DNA of 64,000 nt from Desulfarculaceae bacterium. GTDB lineage: Bacteria; Desulfobacterota; Desulfarculia; Desulfarculales; Desulfarculaceae. The stretch is taken from positions 372,001-436,000 of the forward strand of contig JAHLKT010000001.1 of assembly GCA_020444545.1 (NCBI GenBank). Reading direction: 5' to 3'. Position 1 is the first letter of the stretch. Every line of letters begins with the position of its first letter. Positions 41,712 to 52,900 of this stretch are shown piece by piece. The position numbers and the translations under genes are program-made. The notes beneath the pieces were generated by a model, which did not search any database, was not told where the DNA came from, and saw nothing but the letters and a program-made list of their open reading frames with translations.

Positions 41712-42515
41712 ATGGAAGCGATTATCCCCTGGTTGGTCTTTGCGGGCGTGGGCGCGTTGGCCGGCGTGTTGGCCGGTCTGTTGGGCGTGGGCGGCGGCCT
41801 GGTCATGGTCCCGGCGGTGGTTTTCTATCTGGAGGCCGCCGGCGTGGCCCCCCAGAACGTGTTGCACATGGCCCTGGGCACCTCCCTGGCCATCATCGTG
41901 TTCACCTCCATCTCCAGCTTCCGGGCCCACCACAAGCGCGGTGCGGTGGAATGGCCCATCGTGGCCAAGATCACCGGCGGCATCCTGGTGGGCACCTACG
42001 GCGGCTCCTACATCGCCGCCCAGCTCTCCACCCACTTCCTCACCGTGTTCTTCGTTGTCTTCCTCTATCTGGTGGCCATCCAGATGCTCCTGGACTTCAA
42101 GCCCAAGGCCGCCCGCACCATGCCCGGCATCGCGGGCACCAGCACGGTGGGCCTGGGCATCGGCTGCCTCAGCGCCCTGGTGGGCATCGGCGGCGGCTCC
42201 CTCTCCGTGCCTTTCATGACCTGGTGCAACGTGCCCATCCACCGCGCCATCGGCACCTCGGCGGCCATCGGCCTGCCCATCGCCCTGTCCGGCGCGGCGG
42301 GCTACGTGGTCAACGGCTGGGACGTGCCCGGCCTGCCCGCCCACAGCCTGGGCTTCGTATACCTCCCCGCCCTCATCGGGGTGGCCGCGGTCAGCGTGTT
42401 CTTCGCGCCCCTGGGGGCCAAGCTGGCCCACCGCCTGCCCACGGGCATCCTGAAGAAGGTCTTCGCCGCCTTCATCATCCTGGTGGGCACCAAGATGCTC
42501 TGGAGCCTCTTTTAA
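41712..42515 (+). CDS. TauE/SafE-family sulfite/anion exporter
   Basis: 267 residues, about eight helices. The family signature LAGLLGVGGGLVMVPAVVF occurs near the N-terminus and its inverted-repeat counterpart SALVGIGGGSLSVPFMTW in the middle, as expected for the duplicated fold. Members export sulfite, sulfoacetate or similar organosulfur anions; the actual substrate is unknown. GGAGAGGAG precedes the ATG. Confidence 0.9.
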   Translation: MEAIIPWLVFAGVGALAGVLAGLLGVGGGLVMVPAVVFYLEAAGVAPQNVLHMALGTSLAIIVFTSISSFRAHHKRGAVEWPIVAKITGGILVGTYGGSYIAAQLSTHFLTVFFVVFLYLVAIQMLLDFKPKAARTMPGIAGTSTVGLGIGCLSALVGIGGGSLSVPFMTWCNVPIHRAIGTSAAIGLPIALSGAAGYVVNGWDVPGLPAHSLGFVYLPALIGVAAVSVFFAPLGAKLAHRLPTGILKKVFAAFIILVGTKMLWSLF

Positions 42516-42520
42516 GCCCG

Positions 42521-42859
42521 GAAATTTCATGGAGGTCGTGCGCCCGGCTTCGCCAGCCACCGGTATACGGTGTTGCTGGCCGCGCTCGGGCCTTGACGTA
42601 GCTATGGCTACGCCAGCGGCCCTCGCTTGCCAGCGTGCCGCCGGCGGCATGTCGGGTCGAGCAGTAATTTGCTCCCACCAGCGCCCTAGGCTCCCCGTGA
42701 AACCCATTGGCAGCCCAAGCCTTGGGCCGCCTTGTCTGCCGGCGGCTGGCTGTGCCGGTGGGGGAACAAACCGTACCCAGACAAAGCCAACGCCTTTTTC
42801 ATTAAGCCCCCATGAAAATTTAATCATTATTTGAGGCCACCCAACCTCCATGAAATCTC
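42521..42859. repeat. 339-bp segment bounded by 16-bp inverted repeats, containing repeat copy D
   Basis: Arms 42521-42536 and 42844-42859 are inverted copies with one mismatch (ATTTCATGGAGGT against ACCTCCATGAAAT). Between them lie repeat copy D (42546-42630) and ~210 nt without an open reading frame I can support. No target-site duplication is obvious, so a MITE-like origin is only a possibility. This is most of the 417-nt gap between TauE and mscS. Confidence 0.6.
42546..42630 (-). repeat. Dispersed hairpin repeat, copy D
   Basis: On the minus strand it reads GCAAGCGAG, a hairpin CGTAGC / GCTACG (42597-42612), CAGCAACACCGTAT and CTGGCGAAGCCG, in the same order and spacing as copy A. It is about two thirds identical to A by eye. 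Confidence 0.75.
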
Positions 42860-42905
42860 CAGGCTAGGCAACTTGCCCCGTTCGTCCGAGCTTGGGCATA
42901 CTAAG

Positions 42906-42933
42906 TGGAACCAATAGCTTCAAGGTGGTTCCA
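42906..42933 (+). promoter_or_regulatory. Hairpin enclosing the ribosome-binding site of mscS
   Basis: TGGAACCA (42906-42913) pairs with TGGTTCCA (42926-42933). The AAGG SD core is in the 12-nt loop and the first base of the ATG is in the stem. Such a fold could limit ribosome access. Confidence 0.5.
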
Positions 42934-44561
42934 TGCGTCATCTCTTTGCCCTGTCGCTTTGCCTGGCCCTCTTTTTGGGCGCGGCCGCGCCCTGCCCGGC
43001 CGAAGAGACCCCCACCCTCAAGGAAGTGATACAGCCCAGCGGCGGCAAGGCCCAGGCCACGGCGGCCAAGCCCGCCCCGGACGGCCAGATGCGCCCCTCC
43101 CCCCGCCAGGCGCTCATCGACTTCGCCCTGGCCGCGCGCGCCGGCAAGTACGCCGACGCGGCCCATTACCTGGACCTCAGCGGCATCCCCGAGGCCGAGC
43201 GGGACGAGCTGGGCCCGCGCCTGGCCTACCGCCTCATGGCCGCCGGGACCCGCGCCCTGCTGTTGGACATCGAGCAGATAAATGACAGCCCCCAGGGCGA
43301 CCTGAACGACGGCCTGCCCAAGGACCTGGAAAAGATCGGCACGGTGCGCACCCCCGAGGGCCCGGTGGACCTCTACCTCCAGCGCAAGAGCCTGCCCGGC
43401 GGCGAGGTCATCTGGCGCTTCACCCCGCGCACCGTGGCCCAGATCGACCTGGCCTACCGCCATTTCGGCCATGGAGTGCTGGGCGAAAAGCTCACCGAGT
43501 ATCTGCCCGACTACTGGTTCCTGGGCATGCAGCTCTGGCAGTGGGCCGCCGCCTTCATCCTCGCTATCCTGTGCTACCTGGGGGCCTGGCTGGCCACCGC
43601 CCTGATCGAATGGCTCCTGGCCCGGCGGCCCAAGGGCCTGGGCGACCCCGGCCGCCGCTTTTTGCGCGGGCCCCTCCGCCTGCTCATGGCGGCCATGGTC
43701 TACACCTGGAACGTGGACATCATCGGCCCCTCCATGACCGCCAAGGCCATCATGAGGGGCCGCACCATACCCCTCATCGCGGTCACCTGGTGCCTGGTGC
43801 GCCTGGTGGACATCGCGGTGGAGCGCCTGGCCCAGCACATGCAGCGGGCGGGCAACCAGCAGGCCACGGTGCTGCTCAAACCCGTGGGCACCATCCTCAA
43901 GGTGCTCTTGGTCATGACCGCGGCGGTGGTGTGGCTGGACAACTTCGGCTTCAAGGTGACCACCATCCTGGCCAGCCTGGGGGTGGGCGGCATCGCGGTG
44001 GCCCTGGCCGCCCAGGACACCCTTAAAAATTTCCTGGGCTCCATCGCCATCCTCCTGGACAAGCCCTTCCGGGTGGGCGAGCGCATCGTGGTTCAAGGCC
44101 ACGACGGCTTCGTGGAGGAGATCGGCCTGCGCTCCACCAAGCTGCGCCAGCTGGACGGCCACCAGGCGGTGGTGCCCAACGAGCTGGTGGCCCGGGTGGA
44201 TTTGGAAAACATCGGGCGGCGGCCCCATATCCGGCGGGTGGCCAATCTGCGCCTGGCCTCGCGCACCAGCGCGGCCCAGGCCCGCCGCGCGGTGGCCATC
44301 GTGGAGGATCTCTTAAAGGACCGTGAGGGCATGGACCCCGAGCTGCCGCCCCGGGTCTATCTGAACGAGTTCAACCCGGACTCGCTCAACCTGCTGATGA
44401 TCTACTGGTACGTGCCCCCGGACTTCTGGGCCTACAACGCCTTTGGCAACGAGCTGAACCTGAGCATCCTGGAGCGCTTCGAGGCCGAGGGCATCCGCCT
44501 GGCCGAGCCCGCGGTCCGGGCCGTGGTCAGCCAGGAGCCGGGAGAAGATATTCCGGCCTAG
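42933..44561 (+). CDS. MscS-family mechanosensitive ion channel
   Basis: 542 residues. A signal peptide (LFALSLCLALFLGAAAPCPA) is followed by a ~180-residue periplasmic domain, five or so helices, and the MscS core: TTILASLGVGGIAVALAAQD (pore helix TM3), NFLGSIAILLDKPFRVGERI (beta domain start), GLRSTKLRQLDGHQAVVPNE and a C-terminal alpha/beta domain. Opens under membrane tension to release solutes in hypo-osmotic shock. The SD AAGGTGG lies inside a potential hairpin. A second MscS protein of different architecture is at 59822. Confidence 0.93.
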   Translation: MRHLFALSLCLALFLGAAAPCPAEETPTLKEVIQPSGGKAQATAAKPAPDGQMRPSPRQALIDFALAARAGKYADAAHYLDLSGIPEAERDELGPRLAYRLMAAGTRALLLDIEQINDSPQGDLNDGLPKDLEKIGTVRTPEGPVDLYLQRKSLPGGEVIWRFTPRTVAQIDLAYRHFGHGVLGEKLTEYLPDYWFLGMQLWQWAAAFILAILCYLGAWLATALIEWLLARRPKGLGDPGRRFLRGPLRLLMAAMVYTWNVDIIGPSMTAKAIMRGRTIPLIAVTWCLVRLVDIAVERLAQHMQRAGNQQATVLLKPVGTILKVLLVMTAAVVWLDNFGFKVTTILASLGVGGIAVALAAQDTLKNFLGSIAILLDKPFRVGERIVVQGHDGFVEEIGLRSTKLRQLDGHQAVVPNELVARVDLENIGRRPHIRRVANLRLASRTSAAQARRAVAIVEDLLKDREGMDPELPPRVYLNEFNPDSLNLLMIYWYVPPDFWAYNAFGNELNLSILERFEAEGIRLAEPAVRAVVSQEPGEDIPA

Positions 44562-44624
44562 ACCGGCCCCCCCGGCCTGGCCCCCGCATGGCGGAACCTT
44601 GCGCGGCGGGATTAAGAGGCAGGT

Positions 44625-44804
44625 AAGCAGGTAAAAAGGGAAAGCCAAGAGGAGGGTTCGCCGGGCCCTGCCTGGCCGCCCGGCCACGCCATGCGCCGGC
44701 AAGCCCACGGACCGCCGGGTTGAGCGTTTGCTTCAGCGCGGTGCCTAGTTCCCGTATACGAGACCGCCCCCCCAAGGAGCCCTTCTTTCCTTACCTGCTT
44801 TTTT
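44625..44804 (+). other. Intergenic segment bounded by a long-range inverted repeat ending in a T tract
   Basis: AAGCAGGTAA plus GGAAAG (44625-44634, 44639-44644) can pair with CTTTCC plus TTACCTGCTT (44785-44800), 16 bp with a 4-nt bulge, then TTTTTT. The 140 nt between is GC-rich. It could be a structured mscS 3' end or a small RNA with a terminator; nothing codes here. Confidence 0.35.
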
Positions 44805-44857
44805 ATTGCGTTTCGAGCCGGCCCGAGGCCGCGCCTGCCCCCGGCACGGCCAGCCGC

Positions 44858-45901
44858 CTACCCTAGCTCAAGGCTGTACTGCAAAACCAGATAGGCCGCG
44901 TAGATGCTCAGAATCCAGGCGCCTTGCCAGCGCTTGAACCAGCCGTCGGTGTTCATGAAGATGAAGGCCCGGAAGCTATAGAGAATGAGCAGCATGGCCG
45001 GGAAATGGAAGGTGAAGAAGTTGGGCGGCACGGCCAGGGGCCGGGCCACCGACGCCGCGCCGACCACAAACAGGCAGTTGAGTACGTCGGCCCCCACCAC
45101 GTTGCCCACCATGATCTGGGGCTGGCCCTTGCGGATTGAGCTGATGGCGGTCATCAGCTCGGGCAGGCTGGTGCCGAAGGCCACCAGGGTGGCCGCGATC
45201 ACGTCCTGGGGCACCCCGATCCGAAGAGCGCCCTCGGCCGCGGTGGGCACCAGCACCCGGGAACCGGCCACCACTCCCACCAGGCCCAGCAGGGTGAAGC
45301 CCAGGGCCTTGCCCACTCCCCAGTCGCGCTCCTCGCCCACGTCCTCGGCCAGCAGGCCGCTCTGGCGGGCCCAGCGGTAGGACATGTACAGATAGACCAC
45401 GAGCAGCAGCAGCAAAAACAGCCCGGCCCCGCGCCCCAGGGTGGGGGCGGCGGGAGCGGCCCACAGGGCGATCAGGCACATCACCACCAGCAGGGTGGCC
45501 GAGCCCACCTGCCACCAGCCGGTGCGGTTGAGGATAAAACGCCTCACCGGCACCCGGCTGATCAGGCACATGAGCCCGAAGATGAGCCCGGTGTCGCAGA
45601 TGATGGAGCCCACCCCGTTGCCCAGGGCCAGGCCGGGGTTGCCGGTCCAGGCGGCCAGCACGCTCACGAACATCTCGGGAGTGGTGGTGCCCAGGCTGAT
45701 GATGGTGGCCCCGATGACGATGCGGGGCAGGCCGGTGCGCTGGGCCAGGGAGACCGCGCCGTCCACCATGAGGTCCGCGCCCTTGGAAAGCACCACGATG
45801 CACACCGCCAGGAGCACCAGCAGGCCCCAGGCGGGCAGACCGGCCACCAGCTGATTGAGGGCCTCGTCGCTGCCGATCCATCTGACTAATTGGGAAAGCA
45901 C
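44858..45901 (-). CDS. CaCA-family sodium/calcium exchanger (YrbG-like)
   Basis: 347 residues, ~10 helices, with the two alpha repeats of the family: GATIISLGTTTPEMFVSVLA with ALGNGVGSIICDTG, and AATLVAFGTSLPELMTAISS with MVGNVVGADVLNCLF. These carry the ion-coordinating Thr/Ser-Glu pairs. It exchanges Na+ for Ca2+ or a related cation across the inner membrane. A long cytoplasmic loop between repeats (SYRWARQSGLLAEDVGEERDW) separates the halves. Confidence 0.93.
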   Translation of the reverse strand: MLSQLVRWIGSDEALNQLVAGLPAWGLLVLLAVCIVVLSKGADLMVDGAVSLAQRTGLPRIVIGATIISLGTTTPEMFVSVLAAWTGNPGLALGNGVGSIICDTGLIFGLMCLISRVPVRRFILNRTGWWQVGSATLLVVMCLIALWAAPAAPTLGRGAGLFLLLLLVVYLYMSYRWARQSGLLAEDVGEERDWGVGKALGFTLLGLVGVVAGSRVLVPTAAEGALRIGVPQDVIAATLVAFGTSLPELMTAISSIRKGQPQIMVGNVVGADVLNCLFVVGAASVARPLAVPPNFFTFHFPAMLLILYSFRAFIFMNTDGWFKRWQGAWILSIYAAYLVLQYSLELG

Positions 45902-45949
45902 GCCATGGGCTCCAGGGGCTCGGTTTGCGGGGGGATGCCGGAGGCCGCC

Positions 45950-46276
45950 CTACTCGGGGCAGCGCTCCCAGCCCAGGATTTTCAGGCAGGATTCGAGATT
46001 CCAGGCGGTGGGGCCCTTGGCGCCGGCCTTGCCCAGGGTCTCGCTCAGATACTTGCGCCGCTCGGCCACCCGCTGCTGGCAATACTTGCGGGCCTTGTCC
46101 AGATCCGCCTCGCCTTCGGGCACCCAGCGGTAGCACCAGCCCTCGTACTGATACTCCAGGCTGCGGCCATCGGGGCTCTCGGGCCCAAGCCCGCCGCCGC
46201 AGGCGGATACGGCCGCCAGGGCCAATAGGGCCAGAGCGGCCAGCAGCAACCATTTCGCCATGCGCCTGGGGTTCAT
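45950..46276 (-). CDS. Predicted small lipoprotein, hypothetical
   Basis: 108 residues. A signal peptide (MAKWLLLAALALLALAAVSAC) has lipobox VSAC. The mature part is short and charged with four further Cys (GWCYRWV, RKYCQQRV, ESCLKILGWERC), consistent with two disulfides in the periplasm. Start ATG 46276 or the in-frame ATG twelve bases downstream; neither has a convincing SD. No family recognised. Confidence 0.65.
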   Translation of the reverse strand: MNPRRMAKWLLLAALALLALAAVSACGGGLGPESPDGRSLEYQYEGWCYRWVPEGEADLDKARKYCQQRVAERRKYLSETLGKAGAKGPTAWNLESCLKILGWERCPE

Positions 46277-46451
46277 TTCTCGCTCAGTCCGTCTCCCGGC
46301 TCGGGGACAACGAAAGGGGCCAATACGCGCCCGGCGGGAGATGCCCCGCCGCAACGACTGAATTATTAACACAATAGCACGGAACCGGCCAACCGCGCCT
46401 TGACCGGGTGAAACGGCGCGGCTTGTGGTATATCAAGGCCAGGAGGCAGCC

Positions 46452-46718
46452 ATGCAACCCGACCACCAGACCCCGGAAAAAGAGCCCGCCTGGATCGACC
46501 CGGAAGAACGGGCCAAGCAGGCCAACGAGGCCTGGCTGCAAGGCCACTGGAAGATCGTGGCCCCCCTGCTCATCCTGTTCGTCCTGGCCGTGTTCGTGGT
46601 GCCCCTGTTCTTCTTTTCCTTCCTGGAGGCCCTGTGCATCCAGATAGGCGGGGCCGCGGTCCTCTATCTGTTGGGGCGCAAGTTCACCACCGCCTTTGAC
46701 CGCAAGCGTCCTTTCTGA
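46452..46718 (+). CDS. Small two-helix membrane protein
   Basis: 88 residues. A polar acidic N-terminus (EKEPAWIDPEERAKQANEAW) is followed by two hydrophobic segments (~40-60 and ~62-78) and a basic tail KFTTAFDRKRPF. No family recognised. AGGAGG sits six bases before ATG 46452, which decides this start over the upstream in-frame codon at 46425. Stands alone, 199 nt ahead of the large sensor kinase. Confidence 0.65.
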   Translation: MQPDHQTPEKEPAWIDPEERAKQANEAWLQGHWKIVAPLLILFVLAVFVVPLFFFSFLEALCIQIGGAAVLYLLGRKFTTAFDRKRPF

Positions 46719-46917
46719 GCCAACCGCCTGGTTAAGCTTGCCTTTTCTAGGGCTTATAGTGTAATTAGGAACTAGTAATGCGTCCAATAGCCTTGCTACG
46801 GCGATCGTAAAGCATCACTAGGCCGCCCCTGACGCCCGGCGGCGCATCGAAACCACCCAGCCGGTCCGCAACGAGTTTTTGGCCGCGAACCAATTAGCCT
46901 CTTAGGCACCTGCCCTC

Positions 46918-49900
46918 ATGTGCCGGGAGCAACAGGTCTTGGCCACCGAGCCCAAGCTAGGCAACGACGGAAGCCTGCCCCACCGCCTTATCCTGGAGAG
47001 CGTGGGCGAGGACACCCTTACTCAAGTCGCTTCCGATTATCTGGACCTGCTGGGCACCGCGGCGGTCATCCACGAAAAAAACGGCTCTCTCGCCCTGAGC
47101 GTGTTCGCCTCGGACTGGTGCCGCCTGCTGTGCGACGCCCCCTGCCTCGCCAGCCAGGGCGAATCCGCAAGGCAATCGCCCGAGGAGACCTCCTGCTGGG
47201 ACGAGTGCTCCCGCCGGGCCATGGAAACCGGCGGCCCGGTGGAGGTGGCCTGCCAGGGCGGCCTGGAACTCTTCGGCGTGCCCATCATGGCCGGCGAGGT
47301 GGTGGTGGGCGCCATCAGCTTCGCCCATGGGCAGCCGCCCGAAGACCCCGCCGAGCAGGCCCGGCTGGCCGAAGCCCACAGTCTGGACCCCGCCGTTTTG
47401 CAGGCCGAAACCGGCAAGCTGCCTCCCAAGTCCCCGGCCATCGTCGAGCGGGCCAAGCGGCGCCTGGCCACCTCGGCCCGGCTCATCGGCTCGGTGGTGC
47501 AGGCCGAGCTGACCTCCCGCGCCCTGCGCGAGAACGAGGAGAAGTTCCGGCTGCTGACCGAGAACATGAGCGACATCGTCTGGACCACGGACCTCGCCTT
47601 CCAGACCACCTACATGAGCCCCTCGGCGGAGTGGGTGCTCGGCTTCTCTTCCCAAGAACGCGAAGCGCTGACCCTAGAGCAAAAGATCACCCCGGAATCG
47701 GTCCGCAAGCTTTATGACCTGTTCAAGGGCAAGACGCCCCCCGAGGCCAGGGGCAGCCGGCCCGGCGACCCCCTCAAGATGGAGATGGAGTATTACCGCA
47801 AGGACGGCTCCACCGTCTTGATGGAAAACATCATCACCGCCATGCACGACAGCAAGGGCGAGATCATCGGTTTCCACGGGGTCTCGCGCGACATCACTGA
47901 ACGCAAAAAGGCGCAGGAAGAGCTGACTCGCCGCGAGGAGACCCTCCGGGGCATCTTCGACACGGTGCAGGCGGGCATCATCCTGGTGGACGACCAGGGC
48001 GTGATCACCCTTGCCAACCCGCGCATGGCCCAGATGCTGGGGGTCCGCCAGGCCGAGCTGATCGGCACACCCTACCTGGGCCACGTGGCCCAGGATCAGA
48101 TCCCCCATGCCGACCGGGCTATGCGCCAGCTCATGGCCGGCGAGGTGGACCAGGCATCCCAGGAAAGGCTCTACCGCCGGGCCGACGGCTCGCGGTTTTG
48201 GGGCCATCTCACCGGTCAACGCCTGCACCACGCCGACGGCAGCTTCTGGGCCCTGGTGGGGGTCATCCAGGACATCACCGAACGCCGCCGGGCCGACAAA
48301 GCCATCCGGAAGAGCGAGGCCCGCTTCCGCCAACTGGTTGAGAACATCAGCGAGGTCTTTTGGGTGGGCTCGCCGGACTGGCAGGAGGTGAGCTACGTAA
48401 GCCCCTCCTACGAGCAGGTATGGGGCCGCAGCCGGCAAGGCCTCTACGACGAGCCGACATCCTGGATGGAGCTACTGCCCGATGAGGACCGCCAGGCGGT
48501 GACGGACTACATACAGGCCGCCGACCCCGGCCAGCCGGGCACCTTCCCCCTGTACCGCCTGCAACGTGAAGACGGGGAAACCCGCTGGATTTCGGCCCGT
48601 TACTACCCCGTGCGCGACGAGTCGGGCAAGGTGGTGAGCATCTGCGGAATCGCCGAGGACATCACCCGGCAGAAGCAGGCTGAGCAGGAGCTGCGCCAGA
48701 CCCTGGAGCGCCTAAAATCCCACCTGGAGAACTCCCCCTTGGGAGTGGTGGAGTTCGACAGCGAGTACAAGGTCATCTATTGGTCGCCCCAGGCGGAGGA
48801 AATCTTCGGGTGGAAGGCCGAGGAGATGCTGGGCCGGTTCATCGGCGATGTGAGATTCATCCACGAAGACGACGCCGACCAGGTGTACCGGCTCTTCAAG
48901 GAGATGGAGTCCGGGCACCTGAAGAGCAACACCAATTTCAACCGCAACTACCGAAAAGACGGCACGGTCATCGACTGCGCCTGGTACAACTCGGCCCCGC
49001 TGGACGAAAACGGCGAACTCATCTCGGTTTTCTGCAGCGTGTTGGACATTACCGAACGCAAGCGGGACGAGCAGCGCCTCAAGGACAGCGAGGAGCGCTA
49101 CCGCCTGCTGTTCCAGTCCATGCTCTCGGGCTTTTCGCTGCACGAGATAATCACCGACGACGACGGCAAGCCGGTGGACTACACCTTCCTGGAGATGAAC
49201 CCCGCCTTCGAGCGCTTCACCGGGCTCAAGGCTGAGGAGGTGAGGGGCCGCACGGTGCGGGAGGTCTGGCCCGACATCGAGGACTCCTGGATCGAGACCT
49301 ACGGCGAGGTGGCCCTGACCGGCCGGCCCGCCCGCTTCGACGACTACAGCCAGGCCCTGGGCCGCCACTTCGAGGTGGCCGCCTACTCCCCGGCCCCGGG
49401 GCAGTTCGCCACCGTGTTCCAAGATGTCAGCGAGCGCAAGCAGGCCGAAGAGGCCCTGAAGCAGAGCGAGGAGAAGTTCCGCTCCGCCTTTGACAACGCG
49501 GGCGTGGGCATGGCCCTGGTGGACATGGAAGGCTACTTCCTCTCGGCCAACAGCGCCCTGTGCGAAATGCTGGGCTACGACCCGGAAGAGTTCAGGAGCT
49601 TGCGTTTTCTGGAAATCTCCCATCCCGACGACCGGGCGGAGAGCTGGGACCAGGTGAAGCTGATACTCAAGGGCGGGCCAGAGTCCTTCTCGCTGCAAAA
49701 GCGCTACCTGCACAAGGACGGCCGGATCATCTGGGGCCGGGCCAACGTCTCCCTGGTGCGCGGCACGGACGGCGAGCCCTTGTTCGCGGTGGTCCAGATA
49801 GCCGACATTACCGAGACCAAGGAGGCCCAGGAGGAGCTCGCCGAGATCTTCAACATGTCCCTGGACCCGATCTGCGTGGCCGACATCAACAGCGCCACCT

Positions 49901-52900
49901 TCCTCAAGGTCAACCCCGCCTTCACGGCCACCCTGGGCTATTCCGAGCAGGAGTTGCTGGGCGTCTCCTTCATGGAGTTCGTGCACCCCGACGACGTGCA
50001 GCCCACCCTGGATGTTCTGGAGAAGGAACTATCCCGGGGCAACATGGTGATCAACTTCACCAACCGTTACCGCCGCAAGGACGGCGAGTACGTCTGGCTG
50101 AACTGGAACTCCCACCCGGACATGGAAAAGGGCATCACCTACGCGGTGGCCCACGACATCACCGAGCAGCGCCGCTACGAGCGGGAGCTGGAGGAGCGCG
50201 AGGCCCTGCTCAACGAGGTGGGCAGCATCGCCAAGATCGGCGGCTGGGAAATGGACCTGGTCACCCGCAGGTCCAAATGGACCAAGGGCACCTACGACAT
50301 CGTGGAGATCGAGCCGGGCCAGCCCATCCCCGGCCCGGACGATCACATCGCATTTTACCTGCCCCAATACCGGGACATAGTCAGGGAGGCCATGCGGGCC
50401 CTGGAAGAGGACGACGTCCCCCTGGACTTCGAGGCCGAGGCGCTTACCCCCAAGGGCAACGTGAAATGGTGCCGCGCCCTGGGCCGCGCCCAGCGGGTGG
50501 GCGGCAAGGCGGTCCGGCTCTACGGCACCTTCCAGGACATCACCGAGCGTAAAAAGGCAGAGGAAGAGCTTCACGAGAGCGAACAAAAATTCAGGCTGGT
50601 GACCGAAACCATCCAGGACGTGTTCTGGTTGAGCACCTGCGGCGTGGAAGAGATGATCTACGTCAGCCCGGCCTATGAAAACGTATGGGGCCTTTCGCTA
50701 GAAGAGCTTTACAGGAGCCCCAGGGCCTTTTTGGAATCCCTGCATCCGGACGACAAGGAAGGCTACCTGAAAACGATCGGCGAGTACCACCGCCGTGGGA
50801 AAGCCTACGAATGCTCCTACCGCATACTCAGAAAGGGCGGCGAGATCAGGTGGATTGAGGAAAAAGGCTATCCCGTGGCCGAGCCTTCGGGGCGCACCCG
50901 CCTTATGACCGGGGTATGCACGGACATCACCGAGCGTAAAAAGGCAGAGGAGGCGCTCAGGGAGTCCCGCCTGTGGCTGGAGACCATATTCAACGCCCAG
51001 GAGGACGCCATCTTCGTGACCACCCCGGGCCGTCGCACCGTGCAGGTTAACCCCGCGGCCGGCGAGATGTTCGGCTACAGCGATCAGGAGCTTTTCGAGC
51101 GGTCCACCGAGCTGGTGCACGTGGACCAAGCCCACTACGAGGAGTTCGGGCGTCGCATCACCCAAGCCTTCGAGCGGGGGGAGACGGCCCACTTCGAGTA
51201 CGAAATGATGCGCAAGAACGGCGAAGTGTTCCCCACCGAGCACACCGTTTCCATGCTCAAGAGCGAGCTGGGCGAGCCCATGGGCATCCTCAGCGTGGTG
51301 CGCGACATCACCCAGCGCAAGCGGGCCGAGGAGGCCCTGGCCCAGACCCAAGAGCGCTTCCGCCAGCTCATGGAACAGTCACCCTCGGTGATCGAGATCT
51401 ACGACCTGGACGGCACCCAGATCATGGCCAACCGGGCCTACGAGGAGCTGTGGGGCTTCCCGGCCAGCCACACCAAGGGCCGCTTCAACCTGTTCAAAAG
51501 CGAGGAATTCCTCCGCCTGGGCCTGGAGCCATACGCCCGGCGGGCCTATGAGGGGGAGGCCGTGGACATCCCTCCCTACCGCTTCGACGGCACCGGCCCC
51601 ACCGAAGGCCGGGGCCGGGGCCGGACGCGCTGGCTCAAGACCCGCTTATACCCCCTCAAGGACGGCCAGGGGCGGGTGCAGAACCTGGTGATCACCCACG
51701 AGGACTACACCGAGGTGAAAGAGGCCGAGCAGCAAAACCGGGAGCTGGAGGCCCAGCTGAGGCAAAGTCAGAAGCTGGAAGCGGTGGGCACCTTGGCCGG
51801 GGGCATCGCCCACGACTTCAACAACATCCTGGCCGCTATCATGGGCTACGCCGAGCTGACCCAGGACGACCTGCCCGCCGGGCATCCGGGGCACGAGAGC
51901 ATTGAGCAGATACTCAAGGCCACCCGCCGGGCCCGCGACCTCACCCGCCAGGTGCTCAACTTCAGCCGCCCCGGCGAGGAGCACCAGCGGCCCATGCAGC
52001 TGGCCGTGTTGGTCAGGGAGACCCTCAAGCTGCTCCGGCCCTCCATCCCCGCCTACGTGGATTTCCGGAGCGTTATCCGCGACGAAAAGCTGATGATCAA
52101 GGCCGACCAGAGCCAGATGCACCAGGTGCTTCTGAACCTGTGCACCAACGCGGCCCAGGCCCTGAACGAGGGGGGGGTCATCGAGGTGGGTCTGGAAAAG
52201 GTGGAGCTGGACCCGGAGGACCCCCAGGCCCCGCCCGGCCTGCCCTCCGGGGTGTATCAGATGCTTTGGGTCAAGGACAACGGCCCGGGCATGGAACAGG
52301 GCACCCTGGCCCGGATCTTCGATCCCTTCTTCACCACCAAGGAGCCCGGCATGGGCAGCGGCATGGGCCTGTCGGTGGTGCACGGCATCGTGCAGGCCCA
52401 CGACGGCGCGGTGGCCGTGGAAAGCGAGCTGGGTCAGGGCTCGGTTTTCCGGGTGTATTTGCCGGTATTGTCCAAAGGGGAGCTGAGCGGGGAGGCCGCC
52501 CCCGACGCCCCGCCCCGGGGCAGCGAGCATGTCCTCCTGGTGGACGACGAGCCCGCCCTGGTGGACGTGGGGCGCCACGTGCTGGAGCGCCTGGGCTACC
52601 GGGTGACCGCCGCCACCTCCAGCCGGGAGGCCCTGGGGCTCTTCCAGGAGGCCCCCGGGGAGTTCGACCTTTTGCTCACCGACCTCACCATGCCCGGGCT
52701 CACCGGCACCGCCCTGGCCGAGCGCATCCTGGCCATCCGGCCCGATATGCCCGTCATCCTGTGCACCGGCTACAGCTACGAGCATGTCACCGAGGCCCAG
52801 ATGCAGGCCATGGGCATCAGGCGTCTGGCCCACAAGCCCCTGCGCGCGGCGGAGATCGCCGAGATCATCCGCGAAGTGCTGGACGAGCCGCCGGACCGGC

